A stretch of DNA of 64,000 nucleotides from JASLQO01 sp002327525. Lineage in GTDB: Bacteria > Pseudomonadota > Gammaproteobacteria > Pseudomonadales > Azotimanducaceae. Where the stretch lies: NCBI GenBank assembly GCA_030744435.1, contig JASLQO010000013.1, forward strand, positions 62,001 through 126,000. Reading direction: 5' to 3'. The position numbers were made by a program, and so were the translations under genes. Shown here piece by piece: positions 34,535 to 43,863 of the stretch (its first letter is position 1; each line of letters starts with the position of its first letter). The notes under the pieces are model-generated. The model was not told the origin of the DNA and searched no databases. It saw nothing but the letters and a program-made list of their open reading frames with translations.

Positions 34535-35532
34535 CCCAGTTCCGCTATCGGCCATCTCGCCCTCGTGCGAATGGCGAGGTCCGTCCGCTCGCCGGCGAGC
34601 AGCCTGCGGCATCCGGCGTAAGCCACCATCGCGCCATTGTCCGTGCAGAGTTCGAAACGTGGGTAGATCACACGTGCATCGAGGTCCGCTGCCAGGCGCT
34701 CCCGTAGTCGAAGGTTGGCGCTGACGCCACCTGCTAGCACCAGCGTGCCGAGTCCCCTCTGTTGAACGGCGCGTCGGCACTTGATGAACAGCGTATCCAC
34801 CGCCGCTTCTTCGAATGCGGCCGCTACGTCGGCACGATCCTGATCGCTCAGGGGTTCGAGATCGCGAATGCTGTTCAGAGTGTGAGTCTTCAGGCCGCTG
34901 AAGCTGAAATCGAGCCCGGGGCGGCCCGTCATGGGCCTTGGAAAGCGAAAACGGTCGCGATCTCCGCCGGTAGCGCATTCGGCGAGTCTGGGCCCCCCGG
35001 GATAGCCGAGACCGAGCATCTTCGCCGCCTTGTCGAATGCTTCTCCCGCAGCATCGTCCAGTGATTCGCCCAGAATCTCATAGCGGCCGAACTCGCTCAC
35101 TTCGACGATCTGAGTGTGCCCGCCGGATACCAGCAAGGCGAGAAACGGAACGGCTACCGAGTCGTCTTCGAGCAGCGGAGCGAGAAGATGCGCCTCCATG
35201 TGGTGCACGCCGATCGCGGGGACGCCGAGGGTCCAGGCGAGGCTGCGGCCGAAACTGGCACCCACCAGTAAGGCGCCGAGGAGCCCTGGGCCGGCGGTGT
35301 AAGCTATCGCGTGCAGGTCTTTGCGTTTGCAGCCGGCCCGTGACAGCGCTTCGCGCACCAGCGGCACGATCTTGCGGATGTGATCCCGCGAGGCAAGTTC
35401 GGGCACCACGCCGCCGAATTTTGCGTGCAAATCGACCTGAGAGTGCAGCACGTTGGAGCGCAGGCCGCGGTCCGAGTCGTAGACCGCCACGCCGGTTTCA
35501 TCACAGGAAGTTTCAATACCGAGTACCAACAT
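34531..35532 (-). CDS. tsaD: tRNA N6-threonylcarbamoyladenosine transferase TsaD
   Basis: The catalytic subunit for t6A37 modification of ANN-decoding tRNAs, working with TsaB, TsaC and TsaE. The 333 residues have the ASKHA fold: MLVLGIETSCDETGVAVYD, ELASRDHIRKI, AYTAGPGLLGALLVG, the metal-binding GVHHMEAHLLAPLL, LVSGGHTQI and LAGGVSANLRLRE. I prefer ATG 35532 to the GTG at 35538. In relatives plsY and folB lie between tsaD and cca; here they are absent and the two genes converge directly. Confidence 0.95.
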   Translation of the reverse strand: MLVLGIETSCDETGVAVYDSDRGLRSNVLHSQVDLHAKFGGVVPELASRDHIRKIVPLVREALSRAGCKRKDLHAIAYTAGPGLLGALLVGASFGRSLAWTLGVPAIGVHHMEAHLLAPLLEDDSVAVPFLALLVSGGHTQIVEVSEFGRYEILGESLDDAAGEAFDKAAKMLGLGYPGGPRLAECATGGDRDRFRFPRPMTGRPGLDFSFSGLKTHTLNSIRDLEPLSDQDRADVAAAFEEAAVDTLFIKCRRAVQQRGLGTLVLAGGVSANLRLRERLAADLDARVIYPRFELCTDNGAMVAYAGCRRLLAGERTDLAIRTRARWPIAELG

Positions 35533-35571
35533 ATGCACAGTTTACCTTCTGCGAGGGCGCTGAGCGCCGGG

Positions 35572-35600
35572 TGGCAATAAGCCCTCAAACCCAGTAGAAT
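35572..35600 (+). promoter_or_regulatory. Possible sigma70 promoter of rpsU
   Basis: TAGAAT at 35595-35600 resembles a -10 box, and TGGCAA at 35572-35577 lies 17 bases upstream as a weak -35 box. The pair sits in the divergent tsaD-rpsU gap, about 40 bases before the rpsU ATG. Confidence 0.35.
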
Positions 35601-35641
35601 CGCCGCCCTTTTACGCCACACACAAGATAAGAGAAGAATCT

Positions 35642-35857
35642 ATGCCCAGCGTTCGGGTCAAAGAAAACGAGCCTTTCGACGTGGCGCTGCGCCGTTTCAA
35701 GCGCTCCTGCGAGAAAGCGGGTGTCTTGAGCGAGGTGCGGCGTCGTGAGTACTACGAGAAACCAACGGCCATGCGCAAGCGCAAAGCTGCCGCGGCGGTG
35801 AAGCGTCATCTGAAGAAGCTTCAGCGAGAAGCCCGCCGGTTCGAAAAGACCTACTGA
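35642..35857 (+). CDS. rpsU: 30S ribosomal protein S21
   Basis: A 71-residue ribosomal protein (MPSVRVKENEPFDVALRRFK, then RREYYEKPTAMRKRKAAAAV) with the basic helical tail of S21. It starts the rpsU-yqeY-dnaG-rpoD macromolecular-synthesis group; the ATG is preceded by a GAGAAG ribosome-binding site. Confidence 0.98.
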   Translation: MPSVRVKENEPFDVALRRFKRSCEKAGVLSEVRRREYYEKPTAMRKRKAAAAVKRHLKKLQREARRFEKTY

Positions 35858-35869
35858 TCGAGGTTCCCG

Positions 35870-36322
35870 ATGGGAGCCCTCCAAGACCGTATCGCGGAAA
35901 CCACCCACACAGCCATGAAAGCGCGCGACAAGGCGCGAGTGGCCGCGCTGCGCCTGATCGGCGCGGAGATCAAGCGCGTGGAAGTGGACGAACGCCGCGA
36001 ACTCACCGATGACGATGTCATCGCGGTGCTCAACCGCATGCTGAAGCAGCGCCGGGACAGCCTTTCCCAGTTTCAGGACGCAGGCCGCGAGGATCTGGTC
36101 GCGCAGGAACAGTTCGAAATCGACCTCGTGTCGGAATTCATGCCGGAACCCCTCTCAGAGGCCGACATCGAGGTGCTGATCAGGTCCGCCATCGACGATG
36201 TTGGTGCCGCTGGGATGCAGGATATGGGCAAGATAATGGTCATACTCAAGCCCCAGGTTCATGGAAAGGCTGACATGGGCGCCGTCAGCGGGCGCGTCAA
36301 GTCCCTTCTGGCAGGCGCCTGA
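35870..36322 (+). CDS. GatB/YqeY domain protein
   Basis: A 150-residue member of the YqeY family, which is related to the tail domain of the amidotransferase subunit GatB and may act on tRNA-linked metabolism. Signatures: MKARDKARVAALRLIGAEIK, LSQFQDAGREDLVAQEQFEI, and MGKIMVILKPQVHGKADM near the C-terminus. It follows rpsU by 12 bases and is normally followed by dnaG; here a mannose-1-phosphate guanylyltransferase gene intervenes. Confidence 0.92.
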   Translation: MGALQDRIAETTHTAMKARDKARVAALRLIGAEIKRVEVDERRELTDDDVIAVLNRMLKQRRDSLSQFQDAGREDLVAQEQFEIDLVSEFMPEPLSEADIEVLIRSAIDDVGAAGMQDMGKIMVILKPQVHGKADMGAVSGRVKSLLAGA

Positions 36323-36481
36323 GCTTCGTTCTTGACTGTTTTTTTCGGAACCGGTTCATGGAGATCTCGCCGTGTTCTGGTAGGGTTTTGCCTTGATTGA
36401 GGCAACCTTCGTTCGCCGTGTACTGCTAGCAAAATAGGGAAAGCTGGCCGCGGGGCGGGAATAAGACAAGGAGAATTACGC

Positions 36482-37909
36482 ATGGACTCGGTGGTTCCCG
36501 TGATTATTGCGGGTGGTACGGGCTCGCGGCTGTGGCCGTTGTCGCGCGAGCTGTTCCCCAAGCAGTTCCATGCCATGTTCGGCGAACGTTCGCTCCTGCA
36601 AAATACGCTCGCTCGCGCCAGTCAGGTGTCAGGGCGCGCACCGATTTTAGTTTGTAACGACGAGCATCGTTTTCTGGTCGCGGAACAGTGCCGCAATCTA
36701 GACGTCGAGTGGCACAGCATCGTGCTGGAACCGGAGGGACGTAACACGGCACCGGCCATAGCACTGGCCGCCCATCTCGCGCTGCACAGTGATGAGAAGG
36801 CGCAGCTTCTGGTGTTACCCGCCGATCACCTGATCAATGACGTGGACGCCTTCGTGGCGGCTGCGATTCGTGCGCAATGTGCGTCTTCGCTCGGAAGGTT
36901 GGTGACCTTTGGTGTGCAGCCCACTCACGCGGAGACGGGCTACGGCTACATCGAGGTGGCGGAGAAAGACGTCGCATCAGACACTCCCTGCCCCGTGCGC
37001 TCATTTGTCGAAAAACCGAAGCTCGAAAAAGCCCAGGCGTATCTCGAAGCAGGCAACTACTTCTGGAACAGCGGAATGTTCATGTTGGACGCCGCCACCT
37101 ACCTGAGCGAACTTCACAAGCACTGTCCCGATATGGCGGAGTGTGTGCGCGTGGGAATCGAGACAGGCGCGCAGGATCTCGATTTCTTTCGCCCCGGACC
37201 CGCCTTTCTCGATAGCCCGTCGAACTCCATCGACTACGCGGTAATGGAACACACCGATCTCGCCGACGTGGTGCCGGCGCGTTTCGACTGGAACGATATC
37301 GGCTCCTGGGCATCGCTGTGGCAGGCATCCGATCAGGACGGTGAGGGCAATCACTTCGATGGCGACGTAGTGGCCCTCGATACCAACAATTCGTATGTGC
37401 TGGCGCACAACCGGCTGGTGGGGACAATTGGTGTAAACAATATGGTGGTCGTGGAAACGACCGATGCCGTTCTGGTGGCGGACAAGAGCCGTGTTCAGGA
37501 CGTCAAGATGATCGTTGAGAAACTCAGAGCCTGTCAGCGTGAGGAGTACGTCTCGCATCGCGAGGTGTTTCGTCCGTGGGGCAGTTACGAGAGCATCGAG
37601 CAGGGCGAGCGTTATCAGGTGAAGCGTATCACGGTGAAGCCTGGCGCGAGTCTGTCGCTGCAGATGCATCGCCATCGCGCGGAACACTGGATAGTGGTAC
37701 GCGGTACAGCGGAAGTGACCAGAGGTGAGGACGTATTCTCGCTGGTGGAAAACGAGAGCACCTATATTCCACTCGGCGTGAAACACCGGCTGTGCAATCT
37801 CGGCAAAATGGTGCTGGAACTCATCGAGGTGCAGGTGGGCACCTATCTCGGCGAGGACGATATCGTTCGCTACGACGACGTTTACGGGCGTTCCAAACCG
37901 AAACAGTAA
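36482..37909 (+). CDS. Mannose-1-phosphate guanylyltransferase / mannose-6-phosphate isomerase
   Basis: A bifunctional type II enzyme (ManC/AlgA/XanB type) making GDP-mannose for exopolysaccharide or LPS. In 475 residues the N-terminal nucleotidyltransferase has IIAGGTGSRLWPLSRELFPK (GTP site), EPEGRNTAPAIALAA, LPADHLI and FVEKPKLEKA. The C-terminal cupin-type isomerase has RPWGSYESIEQGERYQVKRI, PGASLSLQMHRHRAEHWIVV and YIPLGVKHRL. The start is ATG 36482 behind AAGGAGAATT. It interrupts the conserved yqeY-dnaG junction with a 159-base leader and probably its own promoter. It could supply GDP-mannose to the glycan island 4 kb downstream. Confidence 0.95.
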   Translation: MDSVVPVIIAGGTGSRLWPLSRELFPKQFHAMFGERSLLQNTLARASQVSGRAPILVCNDEHRFLVAEQCRNLDVEWHSIVLEPEGRNTAPAIALAAHLALHSDEKAQLLVLPADHLINDVDAFVAAAIRAQCASSLGRLVTFGVQPTHAETGYGYIEVAEKDVASDTPCPVRSFVEKPKLEKAQAYLEAGNYFWNSGMFMLDAATYLSELHKHCPDMAECVRVGIETGAQDLDFFRPGPAFLDSPSNSIDYAVMEHTDLADVVPARFDWNDIGSWASLWQASDQDGEGNHFDGDVVALDTNNSYVLAHNRLVGTIGVNNMVVVETTDAVLVADKSRVQDVKMIVEKLRACQREEYVSHREVFRPWGSYESIEQGERYQVKRITVKPGASLSLQMHRHRAEHWIVVRGTAEVTRGEDVFSLVENESTYIPLGVKHRLCNLGKMVLELIEVQVGTYLGEDDIVRYDDVYGRSKPKQ

Positions 37910-37992
37910 GCACCTGTTGTTGTAATTCCACGGTGGAAATCGGTGGATTGTGCGTCGGCCCCAAAAAACTTTAGTGGTACCCTAGGCCGACC

Positions 37993-39744
37993 ATGGCCGG
38001 TCGCATTCCTCAGGACTTCATCAACTCCCTGCTCGATCGCATCGATATCGTCGATGTCGTCGGCGCGCGTGTGACGCTCAAGAAAGCAGGCAAGAACTAT
38101 CAGGGATTGTGCCCGTTTCACGATGAGAAAACGCCGTCATTCTCCGTGAGTCCGGACAAGCAGTTCTACCACTGCTTCGGATGCAAGGAGAGCGGCACGG
38201 CGCTTACTTTCCTGCTGAATTACGACCGCATGGAGTTTGTGGAAGCCGTGGAGGCGCTTGCGGCGTTGGCCGGTGTCGAGGTGCCGCGCGAAGAAGGCGG
38301 GCGGCGCGAGAAGACCGAGACGGATCTGTACGAGTACATGGACCAGGCCGCGCAGTACTATCGGCGAATGCTGCGTGAACACCCCGTGGCCATCGACTAT
38401 CTCAAAGGTCGGGGCCTTACCGGAGAGGTGGCGCGGGATTTCCGCGTCGGCTACGCGCCCGAAGGTTGGGACACCATCAGTAAGGCGCTGGAAGGCGTAG
38501 GGGAGGAGAAGCTGCTGCGATGTGGCCTGCTCACCGAAAACGAGCAGGGGCGGCGCTATGCGCGTTTCCGCGACCGAATCGTATTTCCCATACGAGATGT
38601 GCGTGGCCGGGTGATTGCCTTCGGTGGCAGATTGCTCGGCGAAGGCAAGGGACCCAAGTACCTGAATTCACCAGAGACACCGATCTTCAACAAGAGCGTC
38701 GAGCTCTATGGTCTGTTCGAAGCGCGCCGTGCGCTCAGAAGCCTCGAGAACGTGGTGGTGGTGGAGGGCTACATGGACGTCGTGGCGCTGGCGCAGGCAG
38801 GTATCGCCAATGCGGTGGCGACCCTCGGCACGGCAAACGGCGAACCCCACTTCAGGAAGCTGTACCGTTACACCGACGAGGTGGTGTGCTGTTTCGACGG
38901 TGACCAGGCCGGTCGTCAGGCCGCCTGGCGCGCACTGGAGAATGCGTTGCCGGCGCTCGAGGAAGGCCGGCAACTGCGGTTCATGTTTCTGCCGGACGGG
39001 GAAGATCCGGACTCGCTCGTGCGCAAGTCCGGGCTCGAGGATTTTCGCCAGCGCCTCGAGAATGCGCTGCCTGCCATCGAGTATCTGTTCACACAACTTG
39101 CTCAGGGACTCGATCTGGATAGCATCGATGACCGGGCCAGGCTCGCAAGTCTCGCCGCACCCTACATCGAACGTGTCCCGGAGGGCATTCTGAAGGATCT
39201 GATGCGCGCTCGATTGCAGAAGACCACGGGATTTGCATCCAGATCGCAGGTTGCCACGCGCGAAACCGTACCTCTGCCTCGGCCGCCGCCTCCAAGCAGC
39301 GAACCGCTGCACCAGCGCATGCTGGCGGTGCTGCTAAAACGCCCGGGCATGCTGCAACAGCTCGAATCGGCACAGGTGCGCGCGCTGCTCAAACAGACTG
39401 AGGGCACCTTGCTCGCCGATATAGTCAGCTATATAGACAAGTGTCTGCAGTCTGGCGATCTAGCGGGGGTGGAGAGTTCGGCAATTCTTGGGCGTTGGGC
39501 AGGAAGCCCGGTGCATGGGGAACTTATTGCCCTGTTCGAGAGACAAATACCGCTGGAAGAACAGGACATGCTCGCGGACCTGGCGGACACCATTGTGCGC
39601 CTGCTCGCGGTACCAGAACGCCACGACCGCGCGCGCCTCTTGAATGACCTGCAGCAGGACCCATCTTCAATAGAGAAATTGAAGAGAGTGGCGTCGATGA
39701 ATCGCGACAGAGTCGGACTGGACAAGGAGCGGAACGCCGATTAA
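37993..39744 (+). CDS. dnaG: DNA primase
   Basis: Synthesises RNA primers at the replication fork. The 583 residues have the N-terminal CHC2 zinc domain (LCPFHDEKTPSFSVSPDKQF, HCFGCKESG), the catalytic core (RDRIVFPIRDVRGRVIAFGG), the TOPRIM motif VVVEGYMDVVALAQAG with the acidic CCFDGDQAGRQAA, and a C-terminal DnaB-interacting helical domain (after about residue 430). The start is ATG 37993 (MAGRIPQDFINSLLDRIDIVD). rpoD follows after 122 bases. Confidence 0.97.
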   Translation: MAGRIPQDFINSLLDRIDIVDVVGARVTLKKAGKNYQGLCPFHDEKTPSFSVSPDKQFYHCFGCKESGTALTFLLNYDRMEFVEAVEALAALAGVEVPREEGGRREKTETDLYEYMDQAAQYYRRMLREHPVAIDYLKGRGLTGEVARDFRVGYAPEGWDTISKALEGVGEEKLLRCGLLTENEQGRRYARFRDRIVFPIRDVRGRVIAFGGRLLGEGKGPKYLNSPETPIFNKSVELYGLFEARRALRSLENVVVVEGYMDVVALAQAGIANAVATLGTANGEPHFRKLYRYTDEVVCCFDGDQAGRQAAWRALENALPALEEGRQLRFMFLPDGEDPDSLVRKSGLEDFRQRLENALPAIEYLFTQLAQGLDLDSIDDRARLASLAAPYIERVPEGILKDLMRARLQKTTGFASRSQVATRETVPLPRPPPPSSEPLHQRMLAVLLKRPGMLQQLESAQVRALLKQTEGTLLADIVSYIDKCLQSGDLAGVESSAILGRWAGSPVHGELIALFERQIPLEEQDMLADLADTIVRLLAVPERHDRARLLNDLQQDPSSIEKLKRVASMNRDRVGLDKERNAD

Positions 39745-39760
39745 TAGGGCGTTGTTCACC

Positions 39761-39789
39761 TGGCTGCAAAGCGCACAAGGCGCTATACT
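39761..39789 (+). promoter_or_regulatory. Possible promoter of rpoD
   Basis: TATACT at 39784-39789 is a good -10 hexamer; the -35 (TGGCTG at 39761-39766, 17-base spacing) is poor. It lies in the dnaG-rpoD gap, 78 bases before the rpoD ATG. Confidence 0.4.
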
Positions 39790-39866
39790 TGATCGTTTGC
39801 CCAAGCGCCTGGTCGTTATCGATGCGGGATGACCTCCGGGACTACATAACCAGCCGATGAGGTGCC

Positions 39867-41711
<1,845 letters not shown>

Positions 41712-41752
41712 TTGGCTGGCGGGGGCTCGTTTCGTATGGCCCGGAGGCCGCG

Positions 41753-42480
41753 ATGACCAATAAACCGTGGTTACTTGTTCATTGCATGGGCAAGGTGGGT
41801 TCGTACTCGATCTATCGGGCTCTACGAGGCATGAAGGAGTATCGCGTATTACACACCCATCAGCTGAATCCCTGGTCATACTGGAATTTTGCGCGCAAAT
41901 CAGATGAACTGCCAGGTCACATGCAAGACTACGAGACGTTTCTCAGTGAACGCAAAGAAGAAGATGAGATCGTGCTTGTCGTGCCCGTACGCAAGCCGAT
42001 GGGGAGGAATGTGTTTGCGTTTTTTGAGAATCTCTCGCGCTATGGGATCGCGTCCCACGCTAAACAATCCATAGAAGATGTTATCAAGATATTTTTGAGT
42101 AAGTATCCACACAAGGTACCAATAACTTGGTTTGACAATGAGGTTGAAACGCCCCTGGGAATTGATGTTCCATCCCTGGGCTTGGATGCGGGCGAAGTGT
42201 CAGTTCAGCTGGGAAAGAGGTTGCTAGTGGTGCGCGCGGAAGAGACTCGGACAATGTGAAGGAAATGGCGCTGGGTAGGCTGCTTGGGTGTGATTCGATT
42301 GAGCTGCAGCGGATGAATATTGGCGAGGGAAAAGACTATGCTGAACTGTATTTGCGTTTTTTGGAGGAGTTTTCCCCACCGTCGGAGATGGTGACTAGAC
42401 TGTACAGTGCGCCCTATGTACAGGCGTTTTATAACGAGAGCGAGATCGAAGAATTCAAGCGGGAGTGGACGCGAGCGTAG
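41753..42480 (+). pseudogene. Frameshifted sulfotransferase-like / capsular-synthesis family protein
   Basis: The first frame (from ATG 41753) encodes KPWLLVHCMGKVGSYSIYRA, a P-loop-like sulfotransferase start that resembles proteins annotated as putative capsular polysaccharide synthesis proteins. It continues through VVPVRKPMGRNVFAFFENL (the 3'-phosphate-binding-type block) and stops at 42259. From about 42240 the coding sense continues in another frame, NVKEMALGRLLGCDSIEL to FKREWTRA, ending at 42480. The switch falls in GCGGAAGAGACTCGG; removing one GA would restore a single frame (EDSDNVKEM). It is either a recent two-base insertion or a sequencing error. Intact length would be about 241 residues. 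Confidence 0.65.
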
Positions 42481-42538
42481 TGTGAGGCGTTATAGCGTGG
42501 CTTCAGGCAGTTCGATGGTAAGATCACGAAGCTTATTT

Positions 42539-42615
42539 GGGCCTATAGCTCAGTTGGTTAGAGCAGTGGACTCATAATCCATTGGTCCCAGGTTCGAGTC
42601 CTGGTGGGCCCACCA
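42539..42615 (+). tRNA. tRNA-Ile(CAT), lysidine-type isoleucine tRNA
   Basis: A 77-base cloverleaf. The acceptor GGGCCTA pairs with TGGGCCC, followed by an encoded ACCA. The D-arm is GCTC/GAGC, the anticodon stem GTGGA/TCCAT with loop CTCATAA (anticodon CAT at 42573-42575), and the T-arm CCAGG-TTCGAGT-CCTGG. A CAT anticodon could be Met or Ile2. The variable loop (TGGTC) and the usual position just after rpoD favour tRNA-Ile2, whose C34 is modified to lysidine by TilS to read AUA. Confidence 0.9.
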
Positions 42616-42627
42616 CCTATCTGTTGG

Positions 42628-43830
42628 ATGTGTGATAGCCGAGAAGACGTATTGAAGGCCTTGACTGCATATTTTGGTGATCGAATACAGGTGGTTGCAT
42701 TCATAGTTGTCGTTTGTTTTGCAGCGGTGCTGGTTCTTAGCTCCCAGAGCGCGGCGAGCTTCCCGACCTATATACTTGCTTTGTTGACCGTGTACACCCT
42801 TCCGAAATGGAACGATGTATTCCATGTGCGCTATTTATGGATGATTGTCGCGCTCGTCACTTATCTGGCACTCACCTCGTTGTGGTCGCGGCCTCCGGAA
42901 TTGCGCGGTGTATTCTCCGTCTCGGTACGATCGGTGTTGATCGTGACCTTTGTCATCGCGTTTGCGGAGTGCCAGTTGCGCGGTCAGTTACAGCGTTGGT
43001 TAGTTCGCGCTTTATCTGTAGTGGGCAGCATTGCAGCAATTGCGGCAATCGTTGCCTTCGTCGTCACCGATCCTGCGGACGGTCGTCTCCATGGGCTTGG
43101 TCAACTGGATACTCATGTTGTTGCAGCCTTGGTGTTCGGTGTGGTGTCTATTTTTGTCGTACGCTTGCTAATGGACGAGGAACGTCTTCCCTGGCGGGTG
43201 TTTTCGCTGGTGAGCTTGATGTTCCTGGCGGCAGGGGTGTTCTTGTCCGATTCACGCAATGCGTGGGTCAGCATAGCGACGGGGGTCGCGGTGTACCTGC
43301 TCTCGCGGGCCACGCCTGACCGACAGCGCTTTCTTGCTAGTGTGGCAGCGGCCGGAATTTTCGGTGCCGTCTTATTATCGGGCCTGCTCATTGACGAGGA
43401 GACGCGTACGTTGATGATGCCGCGGGGTGACAGCTTTCGTGTCGATATCTGGACCACTACGATAGCGCGTGTGTTCGATGGGGGATTCTGGTTCGGTTTG
43501 GGTATTCTTACACCGGATGAGGTGGTGATCGGGGACCTTGTTTTTTTGCATCCCCACAACTTGTATCTGGCAGTGTTTCACCAGGGTGGCTTCGTGGGTC
43601 TGGCGTTGTTCGTCATGTTGTTAGCAGCGACGCTTACGACTCTTGTTTACCACTACGACAATGAGGATGCCAAGCTTGCATTGGGGATCCTGGGTGTTGC
43701 CTTACCTGCGTATCTCCTGGATGGATCTGAGTTGATCGACAAAATCGGCTCTACCTGGTTTCTCATTTGGTTGCCCGTTGCGATTAGCCTGGGGCTGAAT
43801 TGGCGATCGAAGTTTGCTCCGTCAGTCTGA
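42628..43830 (+). CDS. O-antigen ligase/polymerase-like membrane protein
   Basis: A 400-residue polytopic protein with ten or more hydrophobic segments (VVAFIVVVCFAAVLVLSS, YLWMIVALVTYLALTSLW, SVVGSIAAIAAIVAFVV, and others). A large loop late in the sequence carries the Wzy_C-type pattern SDSRNAWVSIATGVAVYLL and HPHNLYLAVFHQGGFVGLAL. In this family the loop with HPHN binds the lipid-linked glycan. It could ligate O-antigen to core (WaaL) or polymerise repeat units (Wzy). The start ATG at 42628 lies 12 bases after the tRNA. The G+C is clearly lower than in rpoD. Confidence 0.8.
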   Translation: MCDSREDVLKALTAYFGDRIQVVAFIVVVCFAAVLVLSSQSAASFPTYILALLTVYTLPKWNDVFHVRYLWMIVALVTYLALTSLWSRPPELRGVFSVSVRSVLIVTFVIAFAECQLRGQLQRWLVRALSVVGSIAAIAAIVAFVVTDPADGRLHGLGQLDTHVVAALVFGVVSIFVVRLLMDEERLPWRVFSLVSLMFLAAGVFLSDSRNAWVSIATGVAVYLLSRATPDRQRFLASVAAAGIFGAVLLSGLLIDEETRTLMMPRGDSFRVDIWTTTIARVFDGGFWFGLGILTPDEVVIGDLVFLHPHNLYLAVFHQGGFVGLALFVMLLAATLTTLVYHYDNEDAKLALGILGVALPAYLLDGSELIDKIGSTWFLIWLPVAISLGLNWRSKFAPSV

Positions 43831-43863
43831 TATGTGTATCTGCTCGGGAGGAGCTTCAACCGA

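Noticed and set aside
42539..42615. Calling the tRNA a methionine tRNA because of the CAT anticodon
   Set aside because: The variable loop and the position after rpoD fit the lysidine-type tRNA-Ile better; elongator tRNA-Met remains possible.
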